Below are positions 54,667-64,000 of a stretch of 64,000 bases of DNA, one piece after another. A model generated the notes under the pieces. It ran no database searches. It saw only the letters and a program-made list of their open reading frames with translations, and had not been told where the DNA came from. Source of the DNA: Septoria linicola (lineage: Eukaryota > Ascomycota > Dothideomycetes > Mycosphaerellales > Mycosphaerellaceae); the NCBI GenBank assembly GCA_024114885.1, contig CP099427.1, forward strand, positions 1,736,001-1,800,000, given 5' to 3'. The translations under genes and the position numbers were made by a program. The stretch's first letter is position 1. Each line of letters opens with the position of its first letter.

Positions 54667-56590
54667 TCAAACATATTGAGGCGTATGCTCATGTTCCCAA
54701 GAGAACGGTCTGTTGAAGATCGACGATGGCGCTTGCGGAAGAGCTGTACCGATCTCTGGCCCCTGGACACTCGCCGGCTTGGACTTCGACTTCAGCTCCT
54801 CCATCTCCTCATCCTCACCTGACTCTTCCATCTCAATACCTTCCTCCTCGACTCGATTCTTCTTCTGTCCATCTCTGATAAGAGGGCACAGCAGGAAACA
54901 GACTCCGACAAGGATCGCCGACACATAGAAGACCCACGCAATAGCTCCATCGTAAGCTTCTTGCACGGCAGTCCTTTGAGCATCGGTCAGTCGATCGAAA
55001 GGATGATGCGAGAAAGCGGAGTCGGCGATGTGGAACTCCGCAGGGAGGTCTTGTGGCAGCTGCTTATCGAGCTGACCGCGAAAGATGGCGGAACTGATTG
55101 CAGTTCCTAGAGCTCCTCCAAAGAATCGTAGCATGTTTCTATCGCCGACTGCGACTCCTTTGATATCATTGTCGACTTCAGCCGAGATCGCCATGACGGA
55201 GTTCTGGAAGGTCGAGCCGGTGGCGATGCCGACAAGTATCATGAGAAAGATGGCTAGGCCTGGTACTTGGTACTCGCTGTCTACTGCAAGATTGGCCATA
55301 GCGACAGTCCACACCGCGAAGCCCACAAGAAATATGATGGAGTAGCTTCGCATACCTCGTTTCTGCAGGCGAAGAATAACGAGTGCGGTGACAGTAGAAG
55401 TGATGCCTATAAGATCTGTAAGCGCTCTATCCGGCTCATCTGAAAGGGACGAACATACCATGGCAGACGTAGTACGGGACCTGATAGGCACTGGCCACGA
55501 CTGCTGGCAATTCTCGCACGACCTGCAAGTTCAGAGGCATGTAATAACTAAAAGAGTAGTAAGTTGCGCCAAAGAGCACATTTTGCACCAGAATCGTTGC
55601 GACTGTCCGATTTCTGAAGAGCCGAAAGGGCACAATAGGTCTCACCCTTCCTCGATCTGGAAGGAAACCTAGAGCCAGGAAACACAATGCTGACACACCG
55701 GTGATCGCTGCCAGCAGGATGAGAATTATCCTGTCCAGCAAAGAATACTTGCTCAATAGTAGAAGTCCTGGAACGATGAAGCCAATACCGGAGATGATGC
55801 CGAGCAAGTCGATCGTCCTGACCACGTCCCAGATTTGTTCTCTCCCTGGCGGCTTGCAATTAGGAGGCACGAAGAAGTAAATGGCTATGACAGAGCACAT
55901 CGAAAGCCCGACCTCGAGGTAGTAGACTATGGAAAAGTCAGTCAGGTAATGATTGCCGTGCTTCCAGGTCACTCACGATACTGCCATTGACGTTCCGTAG
56001 CCCAGGCAGCGCCTGCCATCATCCCAACAATGCTACCCAGCGCGACCGAGGTCCCTAATACCTGTATGAGCGACTGATCAAGAGTTGCAGACTAAGTTCC
56101 GCTCACCTTGCACGCTTTGGTACTTCAGTCGCTTCCTCGCAGGCAAAAAGTCATTCTGCGCAATGTTGACCAAGTTTGATATACTTCCAGTCGCTATCCC
56201 GGAGAATGCTCGCAACGCACAAAAGAGGTCTGTTTGATCCTGGTAGTGGCTGAGTCCACAACCTAGAGCGCTGAGCACGAGCAAGCCTAGCGCTACAAGT
56301 AACATAAGTCGTCGACTCCACACATCTGATAGGTAGCCAAGTACAGCAAGACCAACAGTAGCGCCAATGAGCTGAGTTGTGGCTGCCCATGCGATTGACC
56401 CGCCTCGAGTGAAGTGATCAGACACTGCCGGAAGGATTGCTGTTACGCCGAGGAGGTCGATGAATGCTACGCCGTTGGCTACATTGAGCGAGATCACTAC
56501 TCCGGCGAGCTTCCATCCTTGGATGTGTAGTGGGTTTTGAAGTTCACTTCCGTCCGCTTTCTCCAGATTCATTCCATCTGTTTCGTGCAT
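54667..56590 (-). CDS. MFS transporter, TRI12/drug-efflux type
   Basis: This is a proton-driven plasma-membrane exporter of the fungal TRI12-like group. Four exons (56107-56590, 55977-56054, 55459-55926, 54667-55406) with introns of 50-52 nt give 589 residues; all phases agree. The start MHETDGMNLEKADG was chosen over an upstream in-frame TTG. About 14 hydrophobic segments are present. MFS motif A appears as GYLSDVWSRRLMLL after the second segment, and NIAQNDFLPARKR follows the fifth. The C-terminal tail is long, acidic and cytosolic (EMEESGEDEEMEELKSKSK). Substrate unknown: toxins, siderophores or drugs are all possible for the family. No biosynthetic cluster is adjacent. The first intron skips a nearer CAG acceptor in favour of ATTAG, which restores frame. 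Confidence 0.88.
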
Positions 56591-56781
56591 GGCGAATTTT
56601 GTGATCTCCAAAAAGAACTCATCTAGCGTCAAAATTGTGCAGAAAGAGTTACTGAGATGCTACTGCATTGTAACGGGAACGGGACTCGTGGCCTTCTGTC
56701 AACATGAATAGGCCTTATTAGTGAGGAGCTTCTCGCTTGGTTCCATGCCTAGAGCATGAGCATCGCCGCGATACCTGCTGC

Positions 56782-57178
56782 CTATCGAGGTGAAGCTTTG
56801 CGTTTCGTTGGCCAAGACCTTTCATAATCGCAAGCCTCGATGACTACGTGAGACAATGAGCTGTGTAAGACTGCGTCTTGGTGGAGGGTGCTGTTGGGAT
56901 CTTGGCGTGGGACGTCGCGGGAGTGGTTCCAGCATTTTAGTTAGGTCAAGGTGTATCCTTGTGTGTGTCGCGAATGCAATAACTTACACGCATTTGCCAA
57001 GGGCTTCGTTGCAGTGTGTAAACTTCTGCTTCGCCAGATTGAAGGTCGCCGATGACACATTCTGACATTCAGCTTGGTCCTCGATGCTGTTGGGGGAACT
57101 TGAGGCTGGGAAGCTGAGCGTTGAAACCCTCAGTAATGCTTTCTTCAGGTAGCGGAGCAGTCTCCGCATTTCGTCCAT
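56782..57178 (-). CDS. hypothetical small protein, two exons
   Basis: Exons 56988-57178 and 56782-56860 flank a 127-nt intron (GTAAGT, CTAAC, TACACAG), giving 89 residues. The first exon stops one codon after the donor if unspliced, and the spliced frame continues. It begins MDEMRRLLRYLKKALLRVS, a basic amphipathic-looking helix, then has three cysteines in AECQNV, THCNEA and GKCVS, and ends in a basic tail (PTKRKASPR). No family recognised. Good splice signals and phase are the only support. It starts about 460 bp from the repeat-protein gene and is upstream of the MFS gene. Confidence 0.42.
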
Positions 57179-57637
57179 CGTGTCGGAGTCATGTCACTGA
57201 AGCTGGAATTATCAGTACCGTTGTCCGCTATTGGAGGATTAAGCTGACAATCATGAAAGCTGGATCAAGCAGTCGAGCATTCTAGCCTGTGTCAAGCCAG
57301 CTCGAACACGTCTGAGAAGAAGTCCACGCATTCCGTCGCTATGCTGCTAAAACAATCAAACAGACAGGACGTGCACTGTCGAAGCCATCTCTGCCATGGC
57401 GCAGTCAGCACTTGCGACCGGTCTTTGAAGAACCAATCACTCCGTTAACACTGCCTAGAGTCTTCCTTCTCCGGGGGCTCATGCCTGGCACCTGACATTA
57501 AAGTCCCAATCACATGCGCCATAAGTTGGGTCGTAAAGAAGCCCCGAGTCACATTTTGGCACACAGGACCCCATATACTCCTCCACACACCCAGCATACT
57601 CTGTCTTGTCTGGATCTGCGCATTCGCAAGCCTTGGT
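57179..57637. other. intergenic spacer
   Basis: 459 bp between two minus-strand genes. No feature seen. Confidence 0.4.
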
Positions 57638-58944
57638 TTACACGTCGCGAACCCGGTCCGAGAGGCATGCTGGCAGAAGAGCTTCATCTTCGTTCATCAC
57701 CTCTGAGCTGGCAGCGCATGAGCAGACGCCCTCGCTGTCGCGTGTCTGGCCCTGGGCACACTTGGCAGTACAAACGCCGGCGACTCTTTCTTCTTCGGAT
57801 GTGCATCCAGGGATACAGGCTCCACCGTAATCCTCCAAAATGGCTCCGGTATCACAGGCGCAGACCCCGTCGCTGTTCCTGATCTGGTCCGAACGACACG
57901 TAGCAACGCATCTGCCGTTGTAGCGTACCTCTGTTGTCTCGCACGTGGTAACACAAGCGTTGTTGACCTCCTCCAGGTTGCCGTTCGTATCACAGGCACA
58001 GGCGCCGTCGCTGGTTCTGATCTGGTCCGAACGACATTTCGCGACGCATCTGCCGTTATAGCGTACCTCTGTCGTCCCGCACGAGGCAACATAGGCGTTG
58101 TTGGCTTCCTCCAGGTTGCCGTTCGTATCACAGGCACAGGTACCCTCGCTTGTCCTAATCTGATCCGAACGACACTTCGTGACACAATTGCTATTAAGGC
58201 GCTCTTGTAATGTATCGCATGTGGTCACGCAAGCATTGTTGACTTCTTCCAGATTAGCCGCAGCATCACGTAAGCAGAGGCCTTCGCTCGTCCTGATCTG
58301 ATCCGATCGACACTTGGCTACACATGATCCCTTATACATCTCTTGCTCTCCAGTGCACTTCGAGGCACATGTGCCCTGTTGCTCCTCTTTCGTAGCGTCG
58401 GTACATGCGCAGCGACCAGTTGACGAGTTGCGAGTCTGGTCCAATCGACATTTGGGAACGCAAACACCGGCAACAACTTCTTTAGTACTGTCGCTGCAAG
58501 CACACTTGCCACTGGAGCCATCGCGACTCTGATGGACACTTTCGGCAAGCAGGACCTCCCGAGAGCATCCAGTGTAGATGGGCAGACACAGGACTTCTGG
58601 TCTGAGCTGGGGACTTTTGGACTTGGGCAAGTACTGCATGTGCCTTTTCCGGTAGCGACTTTTCCTGCTTCGCAGACACACATGTTGTAATCCGCCGTTC
58701 GGACCATGCCCGCGGGGCAAGCAGGCAGATAACCTTTGATGCGTTTACAGTAAGTTGCAGCTTGTCTTCTCAGTTGATTGTTGAAAGATGTCTCAATTTG
58801 GGTGTAGTTGCAGGTGGTAAGTGTTTGCTGCCAGTCCGGGGATCTAGCCTGCCAGGTGGAAGACCTATCGATTGTTAGCAGAGTCGGTGAAAAGCTGTCC
58901 TGCACGTGTACCAAAGCTGCTTTGAGCAGTAAAGTTGAACACAT
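57638..58944 (-). pseudogene. cysteine-rich tandem-repeat protein gene with an internal frame change
   Basis: The 5' half reads in one frame (CNYTQIETSFNNQLRRQAAT, then ACPAGMVRT, CVCEAGK, CVCPSTLDALGRSCLPK). The 3' half reads in another (SRDGSSGKCACSDSTKE onward to the stop at 57638). The switch must fall in 58532-58539, eight bases between the AAA of LPK and the CAG before SRD. No GT..AG pair of intron size bridges it, so it is a net one-base loss or two-base gain, or a sequencing error. Both halves keep the same C-rich repeat style, so they were one protein. The type resembles fungal secreted EGF/TIL-like Cys-repeat proteins; exact family unknown. A 5' exon with a signal-peptide-like stretch (SLLSGILWVATVFAST) lies near 58990-59060. 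Confidence 0.65.
57842..58393 (-). repeat. four tandem 138-bp coding repeats
   Basis: A CRSDQIR-encoding string recurs exactly every 138 bp (plus-strand anchors at 57881, 58019, 58157 and 58295), giving 46-residue units with five or six cysteines (CxxxC, CxC, C, C). The two middle copies are nearly identical, while the outer ones have diverged. One unit has Tyr in place of a conserved Cys (NNAYVASC). Confidence 0.85.
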
Positions 58945-61093
58945 GGCTCACTCTTTCTGTCCTGGAGTTTTCCTATGGTACCTTGTAGACAAACGTTCGT
59001 GGTTGTCGATGCAAAGACAGTGGCGACCCACAATATGCCAGAAAGAAGTGACCGATGTACATGATTGTAGCAGACCCCAAACGAGTGGCACGTGCAGAGA
59101 TGCGATGACTTGCCACAACGCACGCAGCAGTGCGTCGCAAGGAACTTTGTATTTGGACTACTCAAGGCTGCTTGCTGTCGCGAAGAATTGCTCAGATCTA
59201 CAGATTAGCCAGTACTAGATCGAGTCGAACAACGGTCTCAGGACGGGGTGGCCGATTTGCATCTTGGCACCCCAGGGACCTAGCACACATGCTCGATGTA
59301 GGCTTCGCTTGTAGGGACACAGTCCAAATTGGCAAGCCTAGGTGTGAAAAGACTGGAACCTGACTTACCGAAGGACTCCCGCCCTACATGAGCGCCAGAA
59401 GCAGTAAAAGCACGCGCCACAGCATGGGAGGCTATATGCAATTAGAGTTCTGTTTAGACGGCCAGACTCGCCAGAGCGTTATCGATCGACGTCCAAAGTG
59501 GCGAATTCGAGTATATTAATGAGATAGGTAGTCCTACGAGCCAACACGGTTCCGAGAGACCCACGCTCAGCCCTTCAGCCTCAGTAACGACTCTTCTGTC
59601 CTCTCAAGTATCTTCCAGTAAGAGTAACATAGCAATGGTCATCGAAACTATCTGACCTGTTAGCAAACGTAGATTGATGTTCAGCAGGTCGAAGGCCTCT
59701 AACGTGTGCGTTGAGCCTACGTCGCTTGCTACTAGTCTTTCGGGTATATTAACAAGAACTGGCGAACACGGTTCTCGAGCAGCATCAGCCGGCTTCTTGA
59801 CCACTCTCTTGCGGTTCTTGTGTGTTCGTGCCTTGTGACTGGTCAGAGCACATATCATTCCATGCAGCTTCAGTGCTGCGATATTGTAGGGCAGTCCCTG
59901 ATCAGAACTGCTGTGACGTGTCGCAGAACCAGCGCAGGGCGTCGCCAATCGATCATCAGCATGGTCGCAACAGTTGCCTCTTCGTAGCACTCAGCAGTAG
60001 CATGCGCACACACAGAGATGCTGCGCACCCGGATCAGTGATGAAATAGAACACAACCCTTCGGATCACGACAACATGACATCGGAGCGCGAAGCGCGAGG
60101 AAGTTTGCGTTTGCCAAGAACCACTCCCAAGTCCAAACGAGCCTGCCGACGTCACTCCTCTTCCCTGCACACCCACCGCCATACCAAACGCATTTCTGCG
60201 CCTCGCGCAGGGCGTACGTCGCCCAATGGCTGACGATGCCAACCAAGACAAGACCCGTTAGAACCGGTTGCTAGCCGAAATATAGCTGATGTGGCATAAA
60301 GTACGATACTGACAATACTTACAGTCTAAACAAATACCGACGACCAGCAGATTTCAGAATGTACGACAGCGACGAGTTCAGGCGCAGGGAACAGCAGGGC
60401 GCAAAGGATTGGTGTATGAGATATGATCATATTGATAGCGTGTAAGAGAGACGTCGCGAGTATAAATTATAATGATACCCACTGTGGACAGAAAGTTTTG
60501 TTTTCTGTAGCACGATTCATACTGTCAGCCAATCGTACTTTGCGAACGCTACATGACCTTTCCACGGATCCTGGGAAATGACGAAAGTCGAAAGGTCCTG
60601 TGAGCGGAAGAAGTGGATCAGTGCCGATATCAAACCTCCATCTGGAGCGATAGTCTTGCATCACATCAGCACGAGCTCATTGAGCAATGTCTTTTTTTCG
60701 TCCTTCACTACCAGCCTTACTTTCGAAGTGAGTGATCCGATTGTGCCCGGCATTAGACATGACAGCCACAAGCGCCAAAAGAATATCTTCGGAGCCAGCT
60801 CCATGTCCTCCCAGCGCTCCACTCTTGCAGTAACACAAGAACCTCTCGTACCACATTCCAACTCGGCATATGAGCGACTCCCGCAAGCGGTGCAACACAC
60901 TCCTCCAATCACTGCCCATCCATAAGCATTGTGGTGTGCGTGTGCTTCGGTAGTTGCCCTCTGTTCGACATTGTTCATGGTTAGCTGCGCTACGTGCTAC
61001 GTCTGTGTCTCTGAGGGACGGCATCTGATCGGCAGTGTGTTCAGGTACCAAGAATTGGGAGAGCGTAGCGTGATCAATTTCAGTGGCATAGTC
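58945..61093. other. intergenic, possible short genes unproven
   Basis: The left end may hold a 5' exon of the repeat-protein gene. Stop-free frames at 59604-59990 (minus, 128 codons) and 60578-60925 (plus, 115 codons) have reasonable composition but no motif, splice or signal support. No RNA gene was found. Confidence 0.35.
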
Positions 61094-62575
61094 CTATTTG
61101 GCTGCACCGTTGACCTTGCTGGCTGTGTCTTTCTCCTTCACAGGACTGCCTTTCATCACGTCGCCGAGTGGAAATTCCTCCTCAGCTTTCTGCTCGTCAG
61201 CGTCTGACCACGCTCGTGGTAGCACAGCGAACACAAGATAGCTGGTGTGCGTTCTGACTTCTGGCTCGGTTCTGTGGACGAGCCTGCCTTCTTTATAGAG
61301 CTTTCTCTCCTCAGCCTCTTTTTTGATCTGCTCGAGCCTCTCTGCCTTAGTCAAAACACCTCCCTGCTCACGCTTCTGACTTTGCGGGATGATGTCTTGC
61401 CTGTCAAGCTTGTCAGTAATGTTCTGCCATAGGAGGAGGAAAGGGACGACCCGCCTTAATCGTTCTAATGCTTCGTCAACATTGCTGGCCGTGGCATTCA
61501 CTCCTCTCAGACCTTCCTCCTTGAGACCAACACGCTCACGACGCACGTCAATTCTGCGATTCTGCACCTCCACCATGCTGATGCCCGCCCAACCCAGCTT
61601 GCGAAGTGTTGCACAGGTGGCTATGACTTGCTCAATGCAAGGAGAGAATGTACACAGATGTACGGGATTGTCAGGATTGAGAGGCGAATTGGGCCCATCT
61701 CGGGTAAGATGTTGGAGAGCTGTCCATGGCGCCGGAAGATCGAGGAATATGGCATCAGTGTTTGGCGAGCTGCCATCTGCGAGGAGGAAACCGTCGTTGC
61801 AGACGTCTCTGTGAGTCAACTCAACGACGCCATCCAGGCCATGATCACTGATCTCCTGACGCAGCGTCTGCACCCGAGGTTCATGATACTCGTAGCTGCA
61901 GACTCTGCCAGTCTTCCGTCTTTTCGCAGCAGGCTCAGCAGGATACCCACTGAAGACAGCTCGCGATGCAGCATGCGTGAAGCTGCCACTACCTGCTCCA
62001 GCCTCTATGATGGTGCTCCCTGGACGCACCCGCAGGCGTTGCAGGATGTAGCTGTAGTCGGGAGTGTAGACCACTTGTGTCCTGTGATCGAGGGAAGACG
62101 TCCACGATTCGGGAGTGGGTGGCAGAACGTGGATGAAGCCTGAGCCGGTCTCGAGAGGTTTTGCAGACACCTCGCCATGCTCCTCCTGCTTGCGCTTCTT
62201 CGTCGGCGATGCTAATGCTTCCGAGTCTTGGCCATCTGACTTTCGCTTCTTGCTGTCCTTCTCGGAGGTAGTGCTCGGGTGAGTGCCATTGGCTGCTGGT
62301 GTGGCTTCCTCCTGCTTCTTATTCTTGCCTTTTCGACCTCGACTACCCGTATCGACCTTGCTGGCCCTGACCTGACTGCCCCATTCTAGCCCGATCAGCG
62401 TCTTGTGCGGGAAACTGCCAAACCGTGTGTTCGTGACTGCTCCTTCCGCATATCCCTCGTCGGAAGTCTCGGCGAGCTTGACAGGAATCAAGCTGTCTCG
62501 CTTGAGATGTAGAATGGCGAGCGAGTCGACATCAGCGTGAGACGTCGCATAGAAGAATGGTGATGGACGTGCCAT
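61094..62575 (-). CDS. trm61: tRNA (adenine-58-N1)-methyltransferase catalytic subunit Trm61/Gcd14
   Basis: This enzyme forms m1A58 in the T-loop of tRNAs as the SAM-binding partner of Trm6, in the nucleus; it is needed for initiator tRNA-Met stability. It is a single exon of 493 residues from ATG 62575 (MARPSPFFYATSHADVDSL); an ATG two codons upstream is also possible. The N-terminal beta domain includes NTRFGSFPHKTLIGLEWGS. A Lys-rich insert (KNKKQEEATPAANG, SPTKKRKQEE) carries likely nuclear signals. The Rossmann core begins TQVVYTPDYSYILQRL, then IIEAGAGSGSFTHAASRAV, EYHEPRVQTLRQEI, IFLDLPAPW and MVEVQNRRIDVRRERVG. Length is above the yeast protein because of the insert. Divergent from the debranching enzyme gene. 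Confidence 0.92.
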   Translation of the reverse strand: MARPSPFFYATSHADVDSLAILHLKRDSLIPVKLAETSDEGYAEGAVTNTRFGSFPHKTLIGLEWGSQVRASKVDTGSRGRKGKNKKQEEATPAANGTHPSTTSEKDSKKRKSDGQDSEALASPTKKRKQEEHGEVSAKPLETGSGFIHVLPPTPESWTSSLDHRTQVVYTPDYSYILQRLRVRPGSTIIEAGAGSGSFTHAASRAVFSGYPAEPAAKRRKTGRVCSYEYHEPRVQTLRQEISDHGLDGVVELTHRDVCNDGFLLADGSSPNTDAIFLDLPAPWTALQHLTRDGPNSPLNPDNPVHLCTFSPCIEQVIATCATLRKLGWAGISMVEVQNRRIDVRRERVGLKEEGLRGVNATASNVDEALERLRRVVPFLLLWQNITDKLDRQDIIPQSQKREQGGVLTKAERLEQIKKEAEERKLYKEGRLVHRTEPEVRTHTSYLVFAVLPRAWSDADEQKAEEEFPLGDVMKGSPVKEKDTASKVNGAAK

Positions 62576-63375
62576 TTTCATGGTATGTGTCGGGAATTGA
62601 TTGCATCGCGGAATTCTTTCGTCCCATCGGACCTGGCTCCTGCATCGTTATCGATAAGTGTGACGCGATGTGGAGAAGCTGCGACCGCGCTTGGACTGCA
62701 TGGCCGCGACTAGGATCCGTTGAGACTGTGTCGGCAGACGCGCGAGACAATGTCACATAGCTTCCAACAATCATCGCATGGCGGCGTCGACAACAGAGCC
62801 GAGCACACCGCCTCGTGTTGCACGGTGGACCGGTCACTGTGAGCTCACGCACGACGAAAGTGTGTGCAGATGCTCCAGAGAGGGAATGATCGCCGATGGA
62901 GCTCCGCGCGGGACGAGAAGCCTGCAGGTACTGGTGGAGGCTCAACCTTTTGTGCATCGCGCAAAAGTGAGGTACTTGCTCGAGATGGAAAGTCTTCTGC
63001 AATGGCTCTTTCTGCCCGCATGCGACTTTCCTTCTTGCATTGACATTACTGCCGCGCTTCGCTGCAGGAAAGGTCGGTCAAAACAGATTGGCAGATCTGT
63101 CTGTCTCTTCCCAATCATCCATCTCTTGTTCTGACATCCGCCTCCACCCACCATCACCCACCACAAGCAGCCTCGTGAAGCGACATACAGCAGTATTCTT
63201 CCCATTCTTCGCCGTTGGTTGTCTTTCACGAGTCCGACGGCTACACAAACAGCAGCATACTCCAACGCCACCTAGACCGACATAGACCACACCAAACCTG
63301 TCAACTGAAGACCAGCTTCTCATCCTGCATTGACAAGAACAGCAGACGTGGACCGGGAAGAGTCCTCTGCCCAGT
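62576..63375. other. divergent promoter region, trm61 / debranching enzyme
   Basis: 800 bp between two start codons. The right half is a pyrimidine- and CA-rich leader of the debranching enzyme. Open frames here have no support. Confidence 0.45.
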
Positions 63376-64000
63376 ATGTCTCCGCAGCAGATCAGCAACA
63401 ACACGGTCTATCTGCTTCCGCTCAAGGACGATGGCTCCCCCGATCTGCCAGGCTCGCAGCCCTACATTTACCTAGCACCTCCCACAAAGCCTGCCTACAG
63501 CGTGCGATTTCAGATTGAAGGAACGAGCTCGATATGTCGAGAAGGAAGCCTTTGGGTCAATATTCCACCCAAGGGTCAAGCGTTTGACCGTTCCAAGTTC
63601 CACGAGTACAAGTGAGTGCTTCTGAGCAGGTTGCAATTCACCACGACTGACGTGCTCGGCAGACTCAATCCAAGCTTCACCAAGTCGATCCAGATTGATG
63701 TGCCAATCTACATCGCAGGAGCGTTCGAGTTTTACTGCTCGTATACGCCTCTCCCTCCTTTCACCACCGGCAAGGTCGAGACACCGAAGCCTACGCGAAC
63801 AGAAACACACTACATCGATGTCTCGCCAGCACTCCACGTCGACAATTCTCCCCTTCCACTCGACGCCATCTCGATCATTTCGGTCTTGTCCAAATTTATG
63901 GGCAAGTACCCAGATGACTTTTACCGCCATTTGCGTGGTATCAGTGAAAGAGGCTACAACATGGTGCACTTCACGCCTCTCATGGAGCGTGGTGAGAGCA
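63376..64000 (+). CDS. glycogen debranching enzyme, 5' part only
   Basis: The bifunctional 4-alpha-glucanotransferase / amylo-alpha-1,6-glucosidase removes branches during glycogen breakdown in the cytosol. Exon 1 (63376-63611) and the start of exon 2 (from 63663) are separated by a 51-nt intron (GTGAGT, CTGAC, CGGCAG). The gene runs off the right edge after about 191 residues of an expected 1500 or so. Family landmarks are the N-terminal beta-sandwich (VYLLPLKDDGSPDLPG, YSVRFQIEGTSS), then SIQIDVPIYIAGAFEFYCSY with HYIDVSP, and the start of the glucanotransferase barrel, YNMVHFTPLMERGES, which is highly characteristic. The ATG (MSPQQISNN) follows a GTATG context with no better alternative. 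Confidence 0.9.

Noticed and set aside
1..64000. Transposons, CRISPR arrays, RIP-mutated blocks, biosynthetic cluster
   Set aside because: No transposase or reverse transcriptase motifs, terminal repeats, regularly spaced repeats, extreme AT islands or PKS/NRPS/terpene genes were seen.

Overview
The window comes from a filamentous ascomycete (Pezizomycotina), most likely a dothideomycete close to the Mycosphaerellales. The evidence is short introns of about 45-125 nt with GT..AG ends and CTAAC/CTGAC branch sites, no operons, mostly intergenic gaps of a few hundred bases to about 2.5 kb, and a gene set typical of plant-associated fungi: a CFEM-Pth11-like receptor, a GMC oxidoreductase, sphingolipid C9-methyltransferase, a TRI12-type MFS pump and small secreted cysteine proteins. 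The class-level placement is inference. I see no transposon, RIP-degraded block, CRISPR array or recognisable secondary-metabolite cluster.

Layout. 0.9-6.2 kb: an unrecognised low-complexity protein, a tiny RAMP4/Ysy6 gene assembled from three exons, and the divergent NatB subunit Naa25/Mdm20. 7.3-13.5 kb: CFEM receptor, secreted GMC oxidoreductase, and a GNAT acetyltransferase broken by one stop codon. 13.5-17.2 kb: gene-poor, but holding a tRNA-Gly(GCC) gene with two insertions. 17.2-25 kb: a PX-PH-RhoGAP protein, a DUF427 protein and a poorly resolved minus-strand coding region. 25.2-32.5 kb: the spliceosomal helicase Prp28 and several small spliced genes, including an effector-like protein. 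32.8-41 kb: sphingolipid C9-methyltransferase, a RING protein, a TIM-barrel isomerase/epimerase, a small secreted protein, a phosphoglycerate-mutase-family protein and a 2EXR/F-box-like protein. 42-50.4 kb: alternative NADH dehydrogenase, FAD monooxygenase, proteasome subunit beta-4 and the U3 snoRNP protein Utp13. 51.6-59 kb: an unrecognised small protein, a six-cysteine secreted protein, an MFS pump and a cysteine-rich tandem-repeat gene with a frame break. 61-64 kb: Trm61 and the 5' end of glycogen debranching enzyme.

The genes are mostly independent housekeeping or accessory units. Several share divergent promoters: RAMP4 with Naa25, NADH dehydrogenase with FAD monooxygenase, proteasome beta-4 with Utp13, and Trm61 with debranching enzyme.

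The most unusual element is the tRNA-Gly gene at 14583-14734. Besides a normal anticodon-loop intron, its D-loop is split by 54 nt that begin GTAAGC, hold CTAAC near the end and finish CAG, exactly like a spliceosomal intron. Removing both insertions leaves a perfectly paired 71-nt tRNA. Introns at or inside start codons recur (RAMP4, proteasome beta-4, DUF427), so several true genes here are invisible to plain ORF calling.
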